In this document: positions 4,567 through 6,994 of the stretch, in pieces
How the letters are laid out: each line of letters starts with the position of its first letter
How positions within the stretch are numbered: the first letter of the stretch is position 1
Assembly (NCBI GenBank): GCA_948874605.1
Contig: CAQRXS010000068.1
Span: 1-6,994 of the forward strand
DNA from: an uncultured Bacilli bacterium
Lineage (GTDB): Bacteria > Bacillota_I > Bacilli_A > RF39 > UBA660
Reading direction: 5' to 3'
DNA length: 6,994 bases
Position numbers and translations under genes: made by a program
Notes under the pieces: model-generated
What the model saw: only the letters and a program-made list of their open reading frames with translations
What the model was told of the DNA's origin: nothing
Databases searched by the model: none

Positions 4567-6639
4567 ATGGCAAGAGATGTTTCAATTGATAAACTAAGAA
4601 ACTTTGGTATTATGGCACATATTGATGCCGGAAAAACAACTACTACAGAAAGAATTTTATTCTTAACAGGAATAACTCATAAAATTGGAGAAACTCACGA
4701 AGGTGAATCTCAAATGGACTGGATGGACCAAGAAAAAGAAAGAGGTATTACAATTACTAGTGCTGCAACAACATGCCACTGGAATGGATATCGCTTGAAT
4801 ATTATTGATACTCCAGGTCACGTAGATTTTACAATCGAAGTTCAACGTTCTCTAAGAGTTTTAGATGGTGCAATTCTCTTATTAGATGCACAAGCTGGTG
4901 TAGAACCTCAAGCTGAAACTGTGTGGAGACAAGCAAACGAATACAAAGTTCCAAGAATGATATGTGCAAATAAAATGGGTAAAATGGGAGCAGACTTCTA
5001 TTTTAGTTTAGGTACAATAAAGACTAGACTTGGAGCAAATGCAGCGCCTATTATGTTGCCTATTGGAGCAGAATCTGAATTCTGTGGATATGTAGACTTA
5101 GTTACATTAAAGGCTTACAAGTATGGTGATTCAGATCAACAAGAATTAGAAGAAATTGAAATTCCAGCAGATATGAAAGATAAAGTAGATGAATATCGTG
5201 CAAACTTAATTGAAGCTGTAGCAGACTTCGATGAAGAATTAATGATGACTTATCTAGATGGAGAAGAAATTACTGTAGAAGCTTTAAAAGCTGCTATTAG
5301 AAAAGCAACATTATCTGTTGAATTCTTCCCAATGTTATGTGCAGATGCTCTTGGAAATAAGGGAACAAGACCTCTATTAGATGCTGTTATAGATTATTTA
5401 CCAGCACCTACAGATGTTGAAGCAATTGATTGCACAGACAAAAATGGTAATGATGTAAAACGTCATCCAAAAGATGATGAACCATTTACAGCTTTAGCTT
5501 TCAAAATTATGACGGATCCATTCGTTGGACGTTTAGCATTCTTCCGTGTATATTCTGGAAAATTATCTAGCGGTTCTTATGTGTTAAATAGTACAAAAGG
5601 TGAAAAAGAAAGAATCGGACGTATTTTACAAATGCATGCAAACCAAAGAAAAGAAATTACAGAAGTGTACTGTGGAGAAATTGCAGCAGCAGTAGGTCTT
5701 AAAAATACAACAACAGCAGATACTTTATGTGATGAAAAAAATCCATGTATCATGAAAGGTATGGAATTCCCAGAACCAGTTATTGATATTGCAATCGAAC
5801 CAAAAAGTAAAAATGATCAAGATAAAATGGCTTTAGCTATTGCAAAACTTGTAGAAGAGGACCCTACTTTACGTGTTAAAACAGATGTTGAAACTGGTCA
5901 AACTGTTTTATCTGGTATGGGAGAACTTCACTTAGATATTATTGTTGATCGTATGAAACGTGAATTTGGTGTTGAATGTAATAAAGGAAGACCACAAGTT
6001 GCATACAAGGAAACAATTACTCAAGCTGGAGAATGCGAAGGTAAATACATTAAGCAATCTGGTGGACGTGGACAATATGGTCACGTATGGATTAAATTTG
6101 AGCCAAATCATGAAAAAGGATATGAATTTGTGGATGCTATCGTTGGTGGTGTAGTTCCACGTGAATATATTCCAGTAACAGACAAAGGTTTACAAGAAGC
6201 AATGGCTGGCGGAATATTAGCAGGTTATCCTGTAGTAGATGTAAAAGCAACTCTATATGACGGATCATATCATGATGTAGACTCATCAGAAATGGCCTTC
6301 AAAATTGCAGCATCTATGGCTTTAAAAGAAGCAAAAAATAAATGTAAACCAGTACTTCTTGAACCAATTATGAAAGTTGTTGTTGATGTTCCAGAAGAAT
6401 ATATGGGTAACGTAATGGGTGATTTAACAAGTCGTCGAGGACGTCCTCTTGGGCAAGAATCAATCGGTAATACTTTAAGAATCACAGCAATGGTACCTCT
6501 TTCTGAAATGTTTGGATACGCAACGGATTTAAGAAGTAATACACAAGGTCGCGGAAACTTCCAAATGGAAAAAGATCACTATGAAGAAGTTCCAAAATCT
6601 ATATCAGAAGAAATCATCAAGAAAAACAGCATTAACTAA
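4567..6639 (+). CDS. fusA: Elongation factor G, with altered G4 and G5 nucleotide-binding motifs
   Basis: The product is 690 residues, full length. EF-G is the GTPase that drives tRNA-mRNA translocation and, with RRF, ribosome recycling. Visible motifs are the P-loop AHIDAGKT (17-24), switch I RGITITSA (59-66), switch II DTPGH (81-85), domain [21 protein letters not shown], and domain [12 protein letters not shown] (about 498-507) with the tip [10 protein letters not shown] (His569, equivalent to the translocation-critical His). Domains II and V look normal, ending in [14 protein letters not shown]. The oddity is G4, which reads NKMG (135-138) instead of NKMD, while the G5 loop reads C-A-D-A-L-G-N-K-G (258-266) instead of C-G-S-A-[FL]-K-N-K-G. 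Thus the base-recognition Asp is missing and an Asp stands at the G5 Ser. Residue 93 is Gln where Glu is usual ([11 protein letters not shown]). The frame is intact. Its only ribosome binding signal is TAGGTG over the rpsG stop, so coupling is likely. Confidence 0.97.
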   Translation: MARDVSIDKLRNFGIMAHIDAGKTTTTERILFLTGITHKIGETHEGESQMDWMDQEKERGITITSAATTCHWNGYRLNIIDTPGHVDFTIEVQRSLRVLDGAILLLDAQAGVEPQAETVWRQANEYKVPRMICANKMGKMGADFYFSLGTIKTRLGANAAPIMLPIGAESEFCGYVDLVTLKAYKYGDSDQQELEEIEIPADMKDKVDEYRANLIEAVADFDEELMMTYLDGEEITVEALKAAIRKATLSVEFFPMLCADALGNKGTRPLLDAVIDYLPAPTDVEAIDCTDKNGNDVKRHPKDDEPFTALAFKIMTDPFVGRLAFFRVYSGKLSSGSYVLNSTKGEKERIGRILQMHANQRKEITEVYCGEIAAAVGLKNTTTADTLCDEKNPCIMKGMEFPEPVIDIAIEPKSKNDQDKMALAIAKLVEEDPTLRVKTDVETGQTVLSGMGELHLDIIVDRMKREFGVECNKGRPQVAYKETITQAGECEGKYIKQSGGRGQYGHVWIKFEPNHEKGYEFVDAIVGGVVPREYIPVTDKGLQEAMAGGILAGYPVVDVKATLYDGSYHDVDSSEMAFKIAASMALKEAKNKCKPVLLEPIMKVVVDVPEEYMGNVMGDLTSRRGRPLGQESIGNTLRITAMVPLSEMFGYATDLRSNTQGRGNFQMEKDHYEEVPKSISEEIIKKNSIN

Positions 6640-6647
6640 AAATAATA

Positions 6648-6664
6648 CTTGAATTTCATTCGAG
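6648..6664. repeat. Small inverted repeat between fusA and tuf
   Basis: CTTGAAT (6648-6654) pairs with ATTCGAG (6658-6664) around a three-base loop, with one G-U. It overlaps the -35 of the tuf promoter and has no T run, so it is not a good terminator. It could modulate read-through or promoter access, or be chance. Confidence 0.3.
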
Positions 6665-6677
6665 CATTAGATAAAAT
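6649..6677 (+). promoter_or_regulatory. Internal promoter for tuf
   Basis: TTGAAT (6649-6654) and TAAAAT (6672-6677) are 17 bases apart in the 69-base fusA-tuf gap. A ribosome binding site GAAAGGAGA (6691-6699) follows, nine bases before ATG 6709. A separate promoter would raise EF-Tu above EF-G, and no terminator blocks read-through from the str promoter. Confidence 0.7.
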
Positions 6678-6708
6678 AGAATAGTAAATTGAAAGGAGAA
6701 AAAATCAA

Positions 6709-6994
6709 ATGGCAAAAGAAAAATTTGATCGTTCAAAAGAACACGTTAATATTGGTACTATCGGACACGTAGACCATGGTAAAACAACAACTACAGCTGC
6801 TATTACCAAATTATTCGGAAGCTTTATAGCATATGAAGATATCGACAAAGCTCCAGAAGAAAGAGAAAGAGGTATTACAATTAATACTGCACACGTTGAG
6901 TATTCTACTGAAAAACGTCACTATGCTCACGTTGACTGTCCAGGACATGCTGACTATGTTAAAAACATGATTACTGGTGCTGCTCAAATGGATG
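6709..6994 (+). CDS. tuf: Elongation factor Tu, N-terminal 95 residues (3'-truncated by window)
   Basis: EF-Tu delivers aminoacyl-tRNA to the ribosome as a GTP complex. The start [18 protein letters not shown] is canonical. G1 is GHVDHGKT (19-26), G2 lies in [12 protein letters not shown] (Thr57), and G3 is DCPGH (76-80, with the catalytic His equivalent to His80 or its neighbour); [15 protein letters not shown] then runs off the window. Two things differ from most EF-Tu. The residue after GKTT is Thr28 instead of Leu. The stretch between helix A and switch I (35-49, [15 protein letters not shown]) is five residues shorter than in E. coli, so Thr57 corresponds to E. coli Thr62 counting Met. 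The gene has its own promoter and a strong ribosome binding site. The G4 and G5 motifs lie beyond the window. Confidence 0.97.
   Translation, partial: MAKEKFDRSKEHVNIGTIGHVDHGKTTTTAAITKLFGSFIAYEDIDKAPEERERGITINTAHVEYSTEKRHYAHVDCPGHADYVKNMITGAAQMD

Noticed and set aside
4663..4845. 60-codon open frame on the minus strand
   Set aside because: Antisense shadow of the fusA GTPase domain, with no start signals and a low-complexity product.
5960..6154. 64-codon open frame on the plus strand
   Set aside because: Out-of-frame reading inside fusA, whose own frame is conserved throughout this stretch.
6270..6485. 71-codon open frame on the minus strand
   Set aside because: Antisense of fusA domains IV and V, with no supporting signals.
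1..6994. CRISPR array, tRNA/rRNA genes, insertion sequence ends or transposase
   Set aside because: No regularly spaced direct repeats, no cloverleaf or rRNA-like stretches, and no terminal inverted repeats or transposase motifs were seen.

Overview
The window is AT-rich DNA from a low-GC Gram-positive bacterium. The Firmicutes-type S12 (137 residues), the rpsL-rpsG-fusA-tuf order, AGGAGG-like ribosome binding sites and sigma-A-type promoters all fit Bacillota, perhaps an uncultured Bacilli/RF39-like or Erysipelotrichia-like gut lineage (inference only). Trp is always TGG and no in-frame TGA occurs in the intact genes, so the standard bacterial code is likely.

Layout: (1) positions 1-96 hold the C-terminal end of a gene resembling ribosomal protein L7/L12, closed by a strong terminator (121-156). 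(2) Positions 169-1156 hold a well-promoted but broken gene for a helical-repeat protein with mTERF-like repeats. It appears to be split over three frames by three shifts, all of the -1 type, and carries a recent 36-residue tandem duplication. (3) Positions 1227-2358 hold a compact operon of three small single-pass membrane proteins. One has a type IV prepilin-like N-terminus, and the last two share a two-cysteine ectodomain ending in PYIKC..Y.T.GY. (4) Positions 2362-3491 hold a monocistronic gene of unknown function with a promoter and leader very like those of the broken gene. (5) Positions 3534-6994 hold the str operon: a strong extended -10 promoter, a structured leader, rpsL, rpsG, fusA, then a separate promoter and the start of tuf. 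rpoB and rpoC, which usually lie between rplL and rpsL in Firmicutes, are absent here, and accessory genes occupy the space.

The most striking signal lies inside the housekeeping genes. EF-G has lost the Asp of its guanine-recognition motif (NKMD is NKMG, residues 135-138), while the G5 loop that normally reads S-A-[LF]-K reads D-A-L-G (residues 260-263). The acidic residue appears to have moved from G4 to G5, which would be an unusual, possibly compensated, nucleotide pocket. Around it, S12 has Ile in place of the near-invariant Pro of its KDLPG loop. EF-Tu is five residues shorter before switch I. The L7/L12-like tail lacks the usual segment between its last two helices. These proteins all belong to the translational GTPase machinery, so joint drift or co-evolution in this lineage is possible.
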